64,000 nucleotides of DNA. Source: Phycisphaerae bacterium (lineage in GTDB: Bacteria; Planctomycetota; Phycisphaerae; UBA1845; Fen-1342). Numbering within the stretch: the stretch's first letter is position 1; each line of letters begins with the position of its first letter. Position numbers and translations under genes: made by a program. Under the pieces are notes generated by a model. It did no database searches, was not told where the DNA came from, and saw only the letters and a program-made list of their open reading frames with translations. Of the stretch, positions 17,117-25,706 are shown piece by piece. The DNA lies in NCBI GenBank assembly GCA_022072445.1, contig JAJVHV010000010.1:154407-218406 (forward strand), written 5' to 3'.

Positions 17117-19707
17117 GCGCGGATCCGTGTCCAGACATTTCGGCGTGGGAAGCGCTGATCGGCGAGCGCGGCACGGAGGACGCGCGTGCGTCCGAGCTCC
17201 GCGCGCACCTGGCGACGTGTGCGAGCTGCCGCGAGCTGCACAGCCGCATGTTGCTCAATCAGCGCGTGCTGGGTTCGCTGCGCAGCGCGTTGCGCGCCCC
17301 GGACGATGCGGGCACTGACGCACTTGTCGGCCGACGACTTGGCGCGTACGTGCTGGAGAGCCTGCTGGGCGTGGGCGGCATGGCGCGGGTCTATCGAGCG
17401 CGGCAGGAACACCCGCGCCGCACCGTCGCCGTCAAGCTGCTTCAGGCCCAGCGGCTGGCGCCGTCGAGCCTGCGGCGATTCCGGCTTGAGGCGGAGTTCC
17501 TCGGCCGGCTGCAACACCCCAACATCGCGCAGATTTTCGAAGCCGGGACGGCGGAGATCGAGCCGGCGGCCGGCGGCGAGCTGAGCGGCGCGCAGCCGTT
17601 CTTCGCGATGGAGCTGGTGGCGGGCAGACCACTGGGCGAGCACGTGTCGCAGGCGCGGCTGGGCGTGCGCGAACGCCTGGCGCTTTTCGTGAAAATCTGC
17701 GACGCCGTCCAGTATGCCCACCAGCAGGGCGTGATCCACCGCGATCTGAAGCCGGGCAACATCCTGGTCGACGAGCGCGGCGAGCCGAAGATTCTCGATT
17801 TCGGCGTGGCCCGCGCCACCGATGCCGACGTGCAGGTCACCACGCAGCAGACCGACGTGAACCAGCTCATCGGCACGCTGGCGTACATGTCGCCCGAGCA
17901 GGTCAGCGGCGATCCCGCGGCGCTCGACGCACGGTCGGACATCTACACGCTGGGCGTCGTGTGCTACGAGCTGCTGACCGGACGGCGGCCGCATGATCTG
18001 CGCCAACGGTCGATTCCCGAGGCGGTGCGCGCCATTCGCGAGGATGATCCCGCGCCGCTCAGCTCGATCGAGCGCTCGTTCCGCGGCGACCTGGACACGA
18101 TCGTCGCCAAGGCGCTCGAGAAGGACCGCACGCGGCGCTACGCGTCGGCCGCGGAGCTGGCGGCCGACGTTCGGCACTACCTGGCGCACGAGCCGATCTC
18201 GGCCCGCCCCGCCAGCACGATCTATCAACTGCGGAAATTCGCGCGGCGGAACGCGGCGCTGGTGAGCGGCGTGGCGCTGGCGTTCGTCGGGCTGCTCATC
18301 GGACTGATTGTCTCGACCTGGCAGGCCTGGCGCGCCACCGTCGCCGAGCACGAAGCCCGCCAGCAGACCGTGCTGGCCGAGCAGCGGCTGCGCGAGGCGC
18401 AAAAGGCGCGGGCCGCGGCCGACGAGCAGCGTCGCGCCGCGGAGCGCTCGCGCGACGAAGCCGACGCGGCGACGCGCTTTCTGGCGGAGATGCTGGAGTC
18501 GGCGGCGCCGGGCGCGCTGGGTCGCGAGGCGACGATCCGCGAGGTGCTCGACTGGGCGACGAAGCGCGTCGAGAGCGAGTTGCCCGATCAGCCGGCGATC
18601 CAGGCCCGGGTGCGCGACGCGCTGGGCGTTACGTACATGGGGCTTGGCGAGCTGGATGCCGCCGGCGGGCTGCTTCAGCAGGCGCTCGACGCGCGGCGCC
18701 GCCTGCTGGGCGACGAGCATCCCGACACGCTGCGCACCACCAACAACCTCGCCAACCTGCTCGCTCAACAGGATCGGCTCGAAGAGGCCGAGGCGCTGTA
18801 TGCCCACGTGCTGAGCGTGCGGCGCCGGCTGCTCGGAGCGGACGCGGCCGAGACGCTCGTCACGCAGAATGATCTGGCGATGCTGCAACTGGCGCAGGGC
18901 CGCTTCGACGAGGCCCGCGCGCTGCTCGAAGACGCGCTTGCGGTCAGCCGCCGCGCGCTGGGCGACACGCATGCCGACACCATCGTCGCGTTGAACAATC
19001 TCGCACTGGCACACATGAACCGCGGCGACGCGGCCGCCGCCGAGCCGCTGCTGCGCGAAGCGCTCGAGGCGGCGCAGCGCGAGGCGGGCGCGGATCATCC
19101 GGCGGCGATCAAGGCGTCGCTGAATCTGGGGCTGCTGCTGACGTCGGATGGGCGCTGGGACGAGGCGGAGCGGCTGCTGCGCGGCGCGCTGCCGCGCGGA
19201 CGGCGCGTGCTGGGCGAGGCGCATCCCGACACGCTGCGGATGATGACCGGGTTGGCGATGCTGCAACATCAGCAGGGGCGCGGGGCCGAGGCCGAGCCGC
19301 TCTACGTCGAGGCGCTGGCGGCGTGCCGCCGAACGCTGGGCGATGAGCATTCCGAGACGCTGCGCGTGATGAATAACTTGGGCCGGCTGTACAGCGACCT
19401 GGACCGGTTGGACGAAGCCGAGCCGCTGCTGGCGGCGGCGGTCGCGCGGGCGCGCGTCGAGAAGGTGCCGGAGTGGCTGCTGGGGGCGTTTCTGACGAGT
19501 CACGCGCACTGCCTGGTGAAGCAGGGGCGCGCGGCGGCGGCCGAGCCGCTGCTGGTCGAGGCGGTCGAGCTGCTGAAGCGCTCGCTGGGAGCTGGTCATG
19601 GCCAGACGGCGCAGGCGGCGCGCGAGCTGCTGGCGATCTATGAGGCGGACGGGCGGGAGGCGCTGGCGGAGCCGCTGAGGAAGATGCTGGCGGGGGCGGG
19701 GGAGTGA
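17113..19707 (+). CDS. Transmembrane Ser/Thr kinase with N-terminal zinc-finger-like motif and TPR repeats
   Basis: 864 residues. An N-terminal HLATCASC motif (about 35-42) resembles the zinc-binding HxxxCxxC of anti-sigma factors. A complete PknB-type kinase domain follows (about 75-340) with VAVKLL, HRDLKPGN (HRD at 209-211) and DFGVAR. One membrane helix lies at about 378-398, then a coiled-coil stretch and about eight TPR units of the 42-residue kinesin-light-chain type. With the overlapping sigma factor this looks like a sensor that phosphorylates or sequesters it, which is inference. The GTG start overlaps the sigma stop. Confidence 0.9.
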   Translation: MSADPCPDISAWEALIGERGTEDARASELRAHLATCASCRELHSRMLLNQRVLGSLRSALRAPDDAGTDALVGRRLGAYVLESLLGVGGMARVYRARQEHPRRTVAVKLLQAQRLAPSSLRRFRLEAEFLGRLQHPNIAQIFEAGTAEIEPAAGGELSGAQPFFAMELVAGRPLGEHVSQARLGVRERLALFVKICDAVQYAHQQGVIHRDLKPGNILVDERGEPKILDFGVARATDADVQVTTQQTDVNQLIGTLAYMSPEQVSGDPAALDARSDIYTLGVVCYELLTGRRPHDLRQRSIPEAVRAIREDDPAPLSSIERSFRGDLDTIVAKALEKDRTRRYASAAELAADVRHYLAHEPISARPASTIYQLRKFARRNAALVSGVALAFVGLLIGLIVSTWQAWRATVAEHEARQQTVLAEQRLREAQKARAAADEQRRAAERSRDEADAATRFLAEMLESAAPGALGREATIREVLDWATKRVESELPDQPAIQARVRDALGVTYMGLGELDAAGGLLQQALDARRRLLGDEHPDTLRTTNNLANLLAQQDRLEEAEALYAHVLSVRRRLLGADAAETLVTQNDLAMLQLAQGRFDEARALLEDALAVSRRALGDTHADTIVALNNLALAHMNRGDAAAAEPLLREALEAAQREAGADHPAAIKASLNLGLLLTSDGRWDEAERLLRGALPRGRRVLGEAHPDTLRMMTGLAMLQHQQGRGAEAEPLYVEALAACRRTLGDEHSETLRVMNNLGRLYSDLDRLDEAEPLLAAAVARARVEKVPEWLLGAFLTSHAHCLVKQGRAAAAEPLLVEAVELLKRSLGAGHGQTAQAARELLAIYEADGREALAEPLRKMLAGAGE

Positions 19708-19775
19708 TGAGTCATGTGGTCGAGTGTCAGGCGCCGGACGGCATGCGCATGTCGAGGCGTTGGCTGCGCTGCGTT

Positions 19776-19853
19776 ACGTAGGGTGCATCCCTGATGCACC
19801 GCACGACCTTCGGACGCGGGTTGTGTGGTGCGTCGAGGGACGCACCCTACGTT
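19776..19853. repeat. Paired-hairpin repeat of about 78 bp, copy 1
   Basis: Outer ends ACGTAGGGTGC and GCACCCTACGT are inverted. Inside are two hairpins, GGTGCATC / GATGCACC around CCT (19782-19800) and GGTGCGTC / GACGCACC around GAGG (19827-19846). A half copy follows at 19865-19890. A second full copy in the opposite orientation is at 62865-62940. Confidence 0.85.
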
Positions 19854-19894
19854 ACTGAGCCACGCAGGGTGCATCCCTGATGCACCGCACGACC

Positions 19895-21334
19895 TCAGCA
19901 CGCGCCCTGCATCACGCTTGCGACGAGCAGCTCAATATCGAATGCATCCAACGCCCCGTCGCCGTTCACGTCGCCTGCCACGGGCGAACAGCGCGGCGCC
20001 GCGGGATCGGTCAAAAGCTCCACAAAATCGTCGATGTCGAAACCGTTGACCGACCCGTCGCAATTGACGTCGCAGGGCAGGCAGGCGTCTTCGCGAACGA
20101 CGAGCGCCGCCGGCAGGCTGACAATCTCGCCGCAAGGATTGGCCAGCAGCAGGTCGTATTCGCCGCCGTCGGCCGTCGCGACGTCGCGAATCAGCAATCT
20201 GGGCGTCGCAGCACCTTGAATCCGCGGATCGTCGACGAGCGCCACACCGTCGCGCCGCCATTGATACGTCGTGTCGGGCTCGTCGTCCGCGGGCACGGAA
20301 AACAGCGCGCTGCCGCCAATGCAGCAAATGGCCGAACTCGGGTCCTCGACAATCCGGGGCTGTCGCAGGTTCAGCGAACTGAAGATGTAAGGCTGCGGAT
20401 CGGATCTACTTCCATAGCCGCCGTAGACCAGAAACTCGTCTTGCTGCACGTTGTAGGTCATCGCGTGGTCCCCGCGCGGCTGTACGTGTACGTCCAGCAG
20501 CCGCCACTCCCGTCCGTCGTAGCTCCAGGTATCGGCGCGATACGGGGCTCCGGGACCGTAGCCGCCGGTCATGAGTGAAATCCGGCGCGTCGGATCATAT
20601 TCCATTGCATGAGAAATGCGACGGGTTGGTGACGTGGGCGTCACGATCTGTCTCCAGAGGACGCCATCCCACTCCCACGTATCGCCAAACATCGTCGTAC
20701 TCGACTCACCGCCAAACAGCACACACACGCGTCGCGCGGAGTCGTAGACCAGCGTGTGGTCGGAACGCGGTGCGGGGCCGCCGGTGGCGCGCAGTAGCCA
20801 CCCTTTTCCGTCCCATTCCCACGTGTCGCCGAAACGCGGCTGGTTTGTGGTACCGTCGACGCCGCCGAACAGCACCACGACGCCGCGTGTGCTGTCGTAC
20901 GCGGTTGCACAACGGTGCCGTCGGCCGGGTCCGGTCGTTGCGACACGCCGCCAGGCTTCGCCGTCCCACTCCCACGTGTTCCCGGCCTCGGGCCAACTGT
21001 CATACGATCCGAACGCCACCGCGACATTCCGACGTGTGTCGAATGACATCGAAACCTCGCTGCCCAGTCTGCCGGAGGAGGGCAGTTGCTCCCAGACACT
21101 GTCCCAGCGCCACAGTTCGTCGTACCCGGAGTGCGATCCGGGCCGAATGTAGCCGGAGAAGAGCAGCACATGATCCCACGCTGGACAGTACACCATTTGC
21201 GACCAGATGCGCTCGCCCGGCTCGGTCGCCTCGATGGTTCTCCAGTCGCCGCACCATTGACCCGTGGCCGGCGCGGCCGCGGACACCACCATCGCGAAAG
21301 CTGCAGTGCGAGTTGACATGCGTGCCATACACAT
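19895..21334 (-). CDS. Secreted Kelch-repeat protein with Ig-like and dockerin domains
   Basis: 479 residues. A signal peptide (about 1-26) precedes five or six Kelch-like blades, each with a motif such as FGDTWEWDG and VLFGG, forming a beta-propeller (about 27-310). An Ig-like segment (about 320-420, TYQWRRDGVAL) follows. The C-terminus carries two calcium-binding dockerin type I loops, DVNCDGSVNGFDIDDFV and DVNGDGALDAFDIELLV, so it may dock on a cohesin partner. No cohesin gene is in the window. The start is uncertain by up to five residues. Confidence 0.86.
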   Translation of the reverse strand: MCMARMSTRTAAFAMVVSAAAPATGQWCGDWRTIEATEPGERIWSQMVYCPAWDHVLLFSGYIRPGSHSGYDELWRWDSVWEQLPSSGRLGSEVSMSFDTRRNVAVAFGSYDSWPEAGNTWEWDGEAWRRVATTGPGRRHRCATAYDSTRGVVVLFGGVDGTTNQPRFGDTWEWDGKGWLLRATGGPAPRSDHTLVYDSARRVCVLFGGESSTTMFGDTWEWDGVLWRQIVTPTSPTRRISHAMEYDPTRRISLMTGGYGPGAPYRADTWSYDGREWRLLDVHVQPRGDHAMTYNVQQDEFLVYGGYGSRSDPQPYIFSSLNLRQPRIVEDPSSAICCIGGSALFSVPADDEPDTTYQWRRDGVALVDDPRIQGAATPRLLIRDVATADGGEYDLLLANPCGEIVSLPAALVVREDACLPCDVNCDGSVNGFDIDDFVELLTDPAAPRCSPVAGDVNGDGALDAFDIELLVASVMQGAC

Positions 21335-21447
21335 TCCACGTTCTCAGGCGTCAGGAAATATCGAGATCGGCTTCACACCCATCTGACGGTATTTGGCATT
21401 GAGCGGGCCATCCACGAGGTGTTCGCCTGAATTCGGCGGTAACGGAC

Positions 21448-21530
21448 TGGGCGCGGCAGGATTCGAACCTGCGTAGGCGTAAGCCAACGGGTTTACAGCC
21501 CGTCTCCTTTGGCCGCTCGGACACACGCCC
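21448..21530 (-). tRNA. tRNA-Tyr (anticodon GTA)
   Basis: The minus strand folds as an 83-nt class II tRNA. Acceptor arm GGGCGTG pairs with CGCGCCC with discriminator A at 21448. The anticodon stem ACGGG/CCCGT encloses CTGTAAA, giving anticodon GTA. A long variable arm and T-arm GGTTCGAATCC complete it. Confidence 0.96.
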
Positions 21531-21763
21531 GCGAGTGGCACATCCTGCGGCGGCCGGCGCCGCCGCAAGCGGGTAGTTTCAACGACGATCGGGCAAAAAT
21601 CAACGCGCCTCGCGGCGGCGACATCCAGCCGCCGGCGTGATTCGCCGATAGAAATTCTGCCGGGTCGCGGGGCATCTGCGGCCAATAAAATGCTGTTTGG
21701 CGAGTTCTGGAGCGACGGAAATCGCGATCGCCCAGAAATCTCGCTCCCGCCGCGCTTTTCCTC

Positions 21764-21790
21764 AAGAAATTATCACCATCCGGCCGATAT
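21764..21790 (+). promoter_or_regulatory. Possible sigma-28-like promoter of the FlgM-like gene
   Basis: AAGAAATT, 11 bases, then GCCGATAT resembles the flagellar sigma-28 consensus TAAAGTTT-N11-GCCGATAA, perfect at seven of eight -10 bases but weak (four of eight) at -35. Lying 130 bases before a FlgM-like gene makes it plausible. The rest of the gap between tRNA-Tyr and that gene (21531-21921) shows only unusually AT-rich sequence. Confidence 0.35.
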
Positions 21791-21921
21791 CAGTCCTAGA
21801 GCGACCGCGGCTGAGGGATCAGCCGACCAGGTGCCGGGCCGGCACCGCCGTTCTGTCACGGATGATCGTGAGGCAACAGAGCCTCGGTGTCGATTGCGAG
21901 CGTTCCGTGGAGGCGGCACTC

Positions 21922-22203
21922 ATGATGAAAGAGCTTGTGACCATTCAGACGAGTCGAATTGCCACGCCCTTTTCGGCGGTTTATCGGCACGAGGGCGGTG
22001 GACGTACGGCGGCGTTGCCGCCGGGCGTAGGAACCGTTGATCCGATCGAGATTTCCGACGACGCGCGGACGAGCGCCGACGAAAGCGCGGTGCGTGACGA
22101 GCTGGTGGCTCGCATTCGCGCCGAGATCGCGGCGGGCCGTTACGAGACGCGCGAGAAGGTCGAAGTCGCGGTGGATCGGCTGATTCAGGACCTGGACTTG
22201 TAA
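21922..22203 (+). CDS. flgM: FlgM-like anti-sigma-28 factor
   Basis: 93 residues from ATG at 21922 (or the adjacent ATG at 21925), with GGAGG 8 bases upstream. VDPIEISDDAR followed by VARIRAEIAAGRYETREKV and AVDRLIQDL matches the C-terminal region of FlgM, which binds and inhibits sigma-28 (FliA) until the flagellar hook is finished. No other flagellar genes are in the window. The basic extension upstream in the same frame is unlikely to be translated. Confidence 0.78.
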   Translation: MMKELVTIQTSRIATPFSAVYRHEGGGRTAALPPGVGTVDPIEISDDARTSADESAVRDELVARIRAEIAAGRYETREKVEVAVDRLIQDLDL

Positions 22204-22264
22204 CACGGACGACCGTCTTTTGAGGACCATGGAGTCCGAACGGCCGGGCCTGCCGAGTGCGGGC

Positions 22265-22464
22265 CCGGCCGCTATGTTGAATGGCGAATAGCGAGTTGAG
22301 AATAACGAGTTGAACTGCGACGGCGCCTTGAACCGCATGGCCACGGAGGGCCGACGCGACGGCCGACGCGACGGCCGTAATAGCGAATAGCGCGTTGAAC
22401 TGCGACGCCGCCGTGTTCGCCAAGCGGCACAATTCGTTATTCGCTATTCGACATTCGCTATTCC
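22265..22464. repeat. Mosaic of dispersed repeats (AATAGCGAAT / GGCCACGGAGGGCCGACG)
   Basis: Contains ATGGCGAATAGCGAGTTGA-type units, ATGGCCACGGAGGGCCGACG with CGACGGC reiterations (22337-22378), and a 49-base stretch 22416-22464 that recurs with few differences at 62945-62993. The last bases form the stop codon of the neighbouring MutS-type gene. Confidence 0.8.
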
Positions 22465-24371
22465 ATGACGCGGGCGGCGTCGGGGCTGGCGTGCGCGACG
22501 CGGTCGTGGGCGTCGCGGATGACCGGCTCGGGATAGCCTTCGTGCTCGAGAATGCGGAGGGCGTTGCGCGTATGGGCCGGGCCGCTGCGAATCCGATAGT
22601 CGAAGACCAGGCCGTGCGAGCCGAGGTCCTCGCGAAAGTGGAAATTGCGGGCGCTGTCGCCGTCGGCCAGCTCGGTCAGGGCGCGGTCGTGCGTGGCGAG
22701 CAGAAAAAAGTGCGGCGTCGATCGCAGCAGGTGCCGGGCGACGGCGACGCTGGCCGCGGTCTGCTCGGTCGAGTTCGTGCCGCGGAACGGCTCGTCGATC
22801 AGCCCGAGGATCGGAGTCGGCCCGGCCGGGGGGAGTACCATGCGGCGTAACTGGCGCACCTCGGCCATGAAGTAGCTCTCGTGCCGCGCCAGGTTGTCGC
22901 GGGCGCGCAGGTCGCTGATCAGGCGGACGGGCGCCCAGCACATCTCGTCGGCCAGCACAGCTCCGCCGCACTGCGCCAGCAGGACGTTGGCGCCGGTCAT
23001 GCGCAGGAAGGTGCTTTTGCCGGCCATGTTGGAGCCGGTGATGATCCAGGTGCGGACGCGGGCGTCGAGGTCGAGGGAATTGCCGACGGCCTCGGCGGGC
23101 GGGATGAGCGGGTGGCGGCCGCTGGCGAGCTGGAGGCGGTATTCGTCGGAGAGCCGCGGAAAGACGGCCCCGGGCTGTTCGGCCGCGTAGCAGGCCAGGC
23201 TGAGCAAGGTTTCGAGATCGGCCAGCGCGGAGAGCCCGGTGACGAGCTCGTCGCGGTGCGGCAGGGCGCGGTGCAGGATGGCGCCGACGACGTGCGCATC
23301 CCAGAACACGATGCGGTTGAGGATGGCGTGGACGATTCCGCCGCTCTCGGACCAGGCGATGCGTCGCGCCAGGCTGGGGAGCACGGGCGCGGCGCGCGCC
23401 AGGCGTTCGCGGAGCTGCGCGAGTTCGGCGTCGGCGGGCAGGAGGCGGGCGGCGGTCTGCGCGACGGCGCCGTAACCCCGGGCGGCCCAGCCGACGCTCT
23501 GCCAGAGCGCCAGGAACTCGCGCATCGGTCCGGCGGCCAGTGCCAGCAGGAAGCTGCTGACGACCAGAACCGCGAGGATGAGCAGCAAGCCGAGCAGTGC
23601 CGATCCGCCGCCGGTCCAAGAGAGCGCGACGACGGTGACGAGGAAAGTCGGGATCGAGAGCCAGCGCAGGACGCGGATGGGCGGGCGGGTATGCAAGGCG
23701 CGCGTTTCGCGCACGGCGCGGATGAACTGCGCCAGTTCGGCGTCGTGCCCGCGAAGCTGGGCGGCGGCGGCCAGCAGCTCCATGCGGGCGGCGTGCTGCT
23801 GCGCGAGCCAGCGGACCGACTCCTGCCGGGCGCGGATGTGCGCGGCCGCCAGCAGCGGGTGATCCAGCGCGTCGCGCAGGCGCAGCGCGCCCAGGTGCGT
23901 CGAGGTGCGGTTCAGCAGGCTGAACAACCCGAGCGGCGTCGCGTAGACGTCGAGGTCGTCGCGCTCCTGATCGGTCAGCGGCCAGGTCGGGCCGGGATCG
24001 AGCACCGAGTGCAGCACGTCCTCGGCGTCCGCCGGCCGGGACGCAGATCGGATGGTCACGGGCTCGCCGGCAGCGCGCTGCTGCGCCTCGGCGATGATCA
24101 CGAGTGTGCGATCGGCCTGGTCGCGGACGGCGCGGACGCGCAGATGCCGGACGACTGAAGCGACGAAGGCGATCAGGCCGACCAGCGCGATGCCGCCGGT
24201 GAGCGGGACGTTTCCGTTGTAGAAGAACCAGGGCAGGACGACGATGACGAACGTCAGGAGGCGCGTCCAAGACCAGGTGGACTCGCGGCGGTGCCATTCG
24301 TCGCGATGCCGTCGGGCGGCGCCATGAAAGCCGCCGAGCCAGGATTGGAAGTCGGTGAATGCGGGTTCCAT
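22458..24371 (-). CDS. Membrane-anchored MutS-family ATPase
   Basis: 637 residues. Two hydrophobic stretches near the N-terminus (about 32-70) and two around residue 240-280 predict membrane insertion. The C-terminal third is a MutS domain V ATPase: Walker A TGSNMAGKST, Walker B LGLIDEPFRGTNSTE and FFLLATHD. The mismatch-recognition and connector domains of MutS1 are absent, so a role in ordinary mismatch repair is doubtful. Such MutS-like membrane ATPases are seen in Bacteroidetes and planctomycetes without known function. The ATG at 24371 begins the recognisable domain. Confidence 0.85.
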   Translation of the reverse strand: MEPAFTDFQSWLGGFHGAARRHRDEWHRRESTWSWTRLLTFVIVVLPWFFYNGNVPLTGGIALVGLIAFVASVVRHLRVRAVRDQADRTLVIIAEAQQRAAGEPVTIRSASRPADAEDVLHSVLDPGPTWPLTDQERDDLDVYATPLGLFSLLNRTSTHLGALRLRDALDHPLLAAAHIRARQESVRWLAQQHAARMELLAAAAQLRGHDAELAQFIRAVRETRALHTRPPIRVLRWLSIPTFLVTVVALSWTGGGSALLGLLLILAVLVVSSFLLALAAGPMREFLALWQSVGWAARGYGAVAQTAARLLPADAELAQLRERLARAAPVLPSLARRIAWSESGGIVHAILNRIVFWDAHVVGAILHRALPHRDELVTGLSALADLETLLSLACYAAEQPGAVFPRLSDEYRLQLASGRHPLIPPAEAVGNSLDLDARVRTWIITGSNMAGKSTFLRMTGANVLLAQCGGAVLADEMCWAPVRLISDLRARDNLARHESYFMAEVRQLRRMVLPPAGPTPILGLIDEPFRGTNSTEQTAASVAVARHLLRSTPHFFLLATHDRALTELADGDSARNFHFREDLGSHGLVFDYRIRSGPAHTRNALRILEHEGYPEPVIRDAHDRVAHASPDAARVME

Positions 24372-24534
24372 GCGTGCGTGCGAGCGCTCCGAGCGCGCCG
24401 CGCGGGGCTGCGAAGGCCCGCGGGGCTGGTGGGATTGTAAGCGGGGGGAGCGGCGATGGGCATGTTTTTCGGTGGGCGCGCACCTGAGCGGGAATTTTCG
24501 ATGCACCGGCGCTTCGTCGCGCGTGCGGCGGGAA

Positions 24535-24864
24535 TCAGCGGCCCATGAAGACGAGGTAGGCACCCATGACGATGAGGGCGAAGCCGGCGGCGTGGTTCCA
24601 CGTGACGCGTTCGCCGAGGTAGGTGGCCGAGAAGACGCAGAAGACGGTGAGCGAGACGACTTCCTGGATGGTCTTGAGCTGGGCGGCGTTGAATCGGCCG
24701 TGGCCGAAGCGATTGGCCGGGACCTGGAAGCAGTACTCGGGCAGGGCGATGAGCCAACTGACCAGGACGGCCTGCCACAGCGCCGTCTCGCGGAACTTGA
24801 GGTGTCCGTACCAGGCGACGGTCATGAAGACGTTCGAGAGGGTCAGCAGCACGACGGTGAGCAT
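24535..24864 (-). CDS. DUF486 / DMT-family small membrane protein
   Basis: 109 residues with four predicted membrane helices, the DUF486 pattern (HLKFRETALWQAVLVSWL, EYCFQVPANRFG and TYLGERVTWNHAAGF). It resembles half a drug/metabolite transporter and probably works as an oligomer. Substrate unknown. GGAGG lies 4 bases before the ATG. Confidence 0.87.
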   Translation of the reverse strand: MLTVVLLTLSNVFMTVAWYGHLKFRETALWQAVLVSWLIALPEYCFQVPANRFGHGRFNAAQLKTIQEVVSLTVFCVFSATYLGERVTWNHAAGFALIVMGAYLVFMGR

Positions 24865-24953
24865 GGGGCCTCCGAAACGGGCGGTTCAGACGTTGATTTG
24901 TCGGCGGCCGAGCGGCCGGGGAGTGCACGCGGAGGCGGCGGCTCTACATGTGA

Positions 24954-25688
24954 TCATCGTCCGAACCAGCCGCCGTCGATCGCGACGATCGTTCCGCTGA
25001 TGTAGTCGCCCTCGGCGAGCAGGAAGTGAATCAGTTCGGCGACTTCTTCGGGCGTTCCGGCGCGGCCGAGCGGGATGCGTTCGAGCAGGCGTTGCCGCAG
25101 GGCCGGGTCGAAGGACTCGGGCCAGCCGGCGACGCCGGGCGCCACACCGACCACGGTTACGTCGGTCGCCAGGCTGCGCGCCAGCGCGCGGGTTTGCGTC
25201 TCCAGCGCGCCTTTCGTGATGCAATAGCCGAGGTAGGCCGGGGCCGGCTGTGCGACGGCGGCGTCGCAGAGGTTGATGATGCGCCCGCCTCCCACGGCGC
25301 GAAACGACTCGTTTGCGGCCAGCGCCAGCAGCAGTGGGGCGGTGACGTTGACGGCCATCATCCGCTCCCAGCGCCGCAGAGCGAAGTCGTCGACGGACAT
25401 GCGCTCGAAGATCGACGCGTTGTTGATCAGGACGTCGAGCCGGCCGAAGCGTTCGACGACCTCGGCCGGCAATCGCCGCACCGCCTCCGGCTCGGCGAGG
25501 TCGCACGAAAAGGTCTCGGCGCGGACACCGTCGGCACGGCATAGCGCCGCGCAGGACGCGGCGTCGGCTGCGGAAGTGAGGTAGTGCACAGCGACATGGC
25601 ATCCGGCCCGCGCCAGGCGCAGCGCCGTAGCGCGGCCGATGCGCCGTGCGCCGCCGGTGATCAGGGCGACTTTATCGCGCAGTTCCAC
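24954..25688 (-). CDS. SDR oxidoreductase, pteridine reductase-like
   Basis: 244 residues with a Rossmann fold: TGGARRIGRA (11-20) binds NADP(H), and LINNAS is at about 87-92. Instead of the usual catalytic Ser there is an Asp: D142 (INLCDAAV), Y155 and K159, spaced 13 and 4 exactly as D181/Y194/K198 in Leishmania pteridine reductase PTR1. The TGGARRIG motif is also typical of PTR1 and FolM. Reduction of dihydropterins or dihydrofolate is the best guess. It follows the ABC ATPase by 18 bases. GTG start. Confidence 0.82.
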   Translation of the reverse strand: MELRDKVALITGGARRIGRATALRLARAGCHVAVHYLTSAADAASCAALCRADGVRAETFSCDLAEPEAVRRLPAEVVERFGRLDVLINNASIFERMSVDDFALRRWERMMAVNVTAPLLLALAANESFRAVGGGRIINLCDAAVAQPAPAYLGYCITKGALETQTRALARSLATDVTVVGVAPGVAGWPESFDPALRQRLLERIPLGRAGTPEEVAELIHFLLAEGDYISGTIVAIDGGWFGR

Positions 25689-25706
25689 GGAGCGGGGCCT
25701 TTCGAT

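Noticed and set aside
16969..19599. A long minus-strand frame opposite the kinase gene.
   Set aside because: Kinase and TPR motifs on the plus strand are unmistakable; the complement shows no domain.
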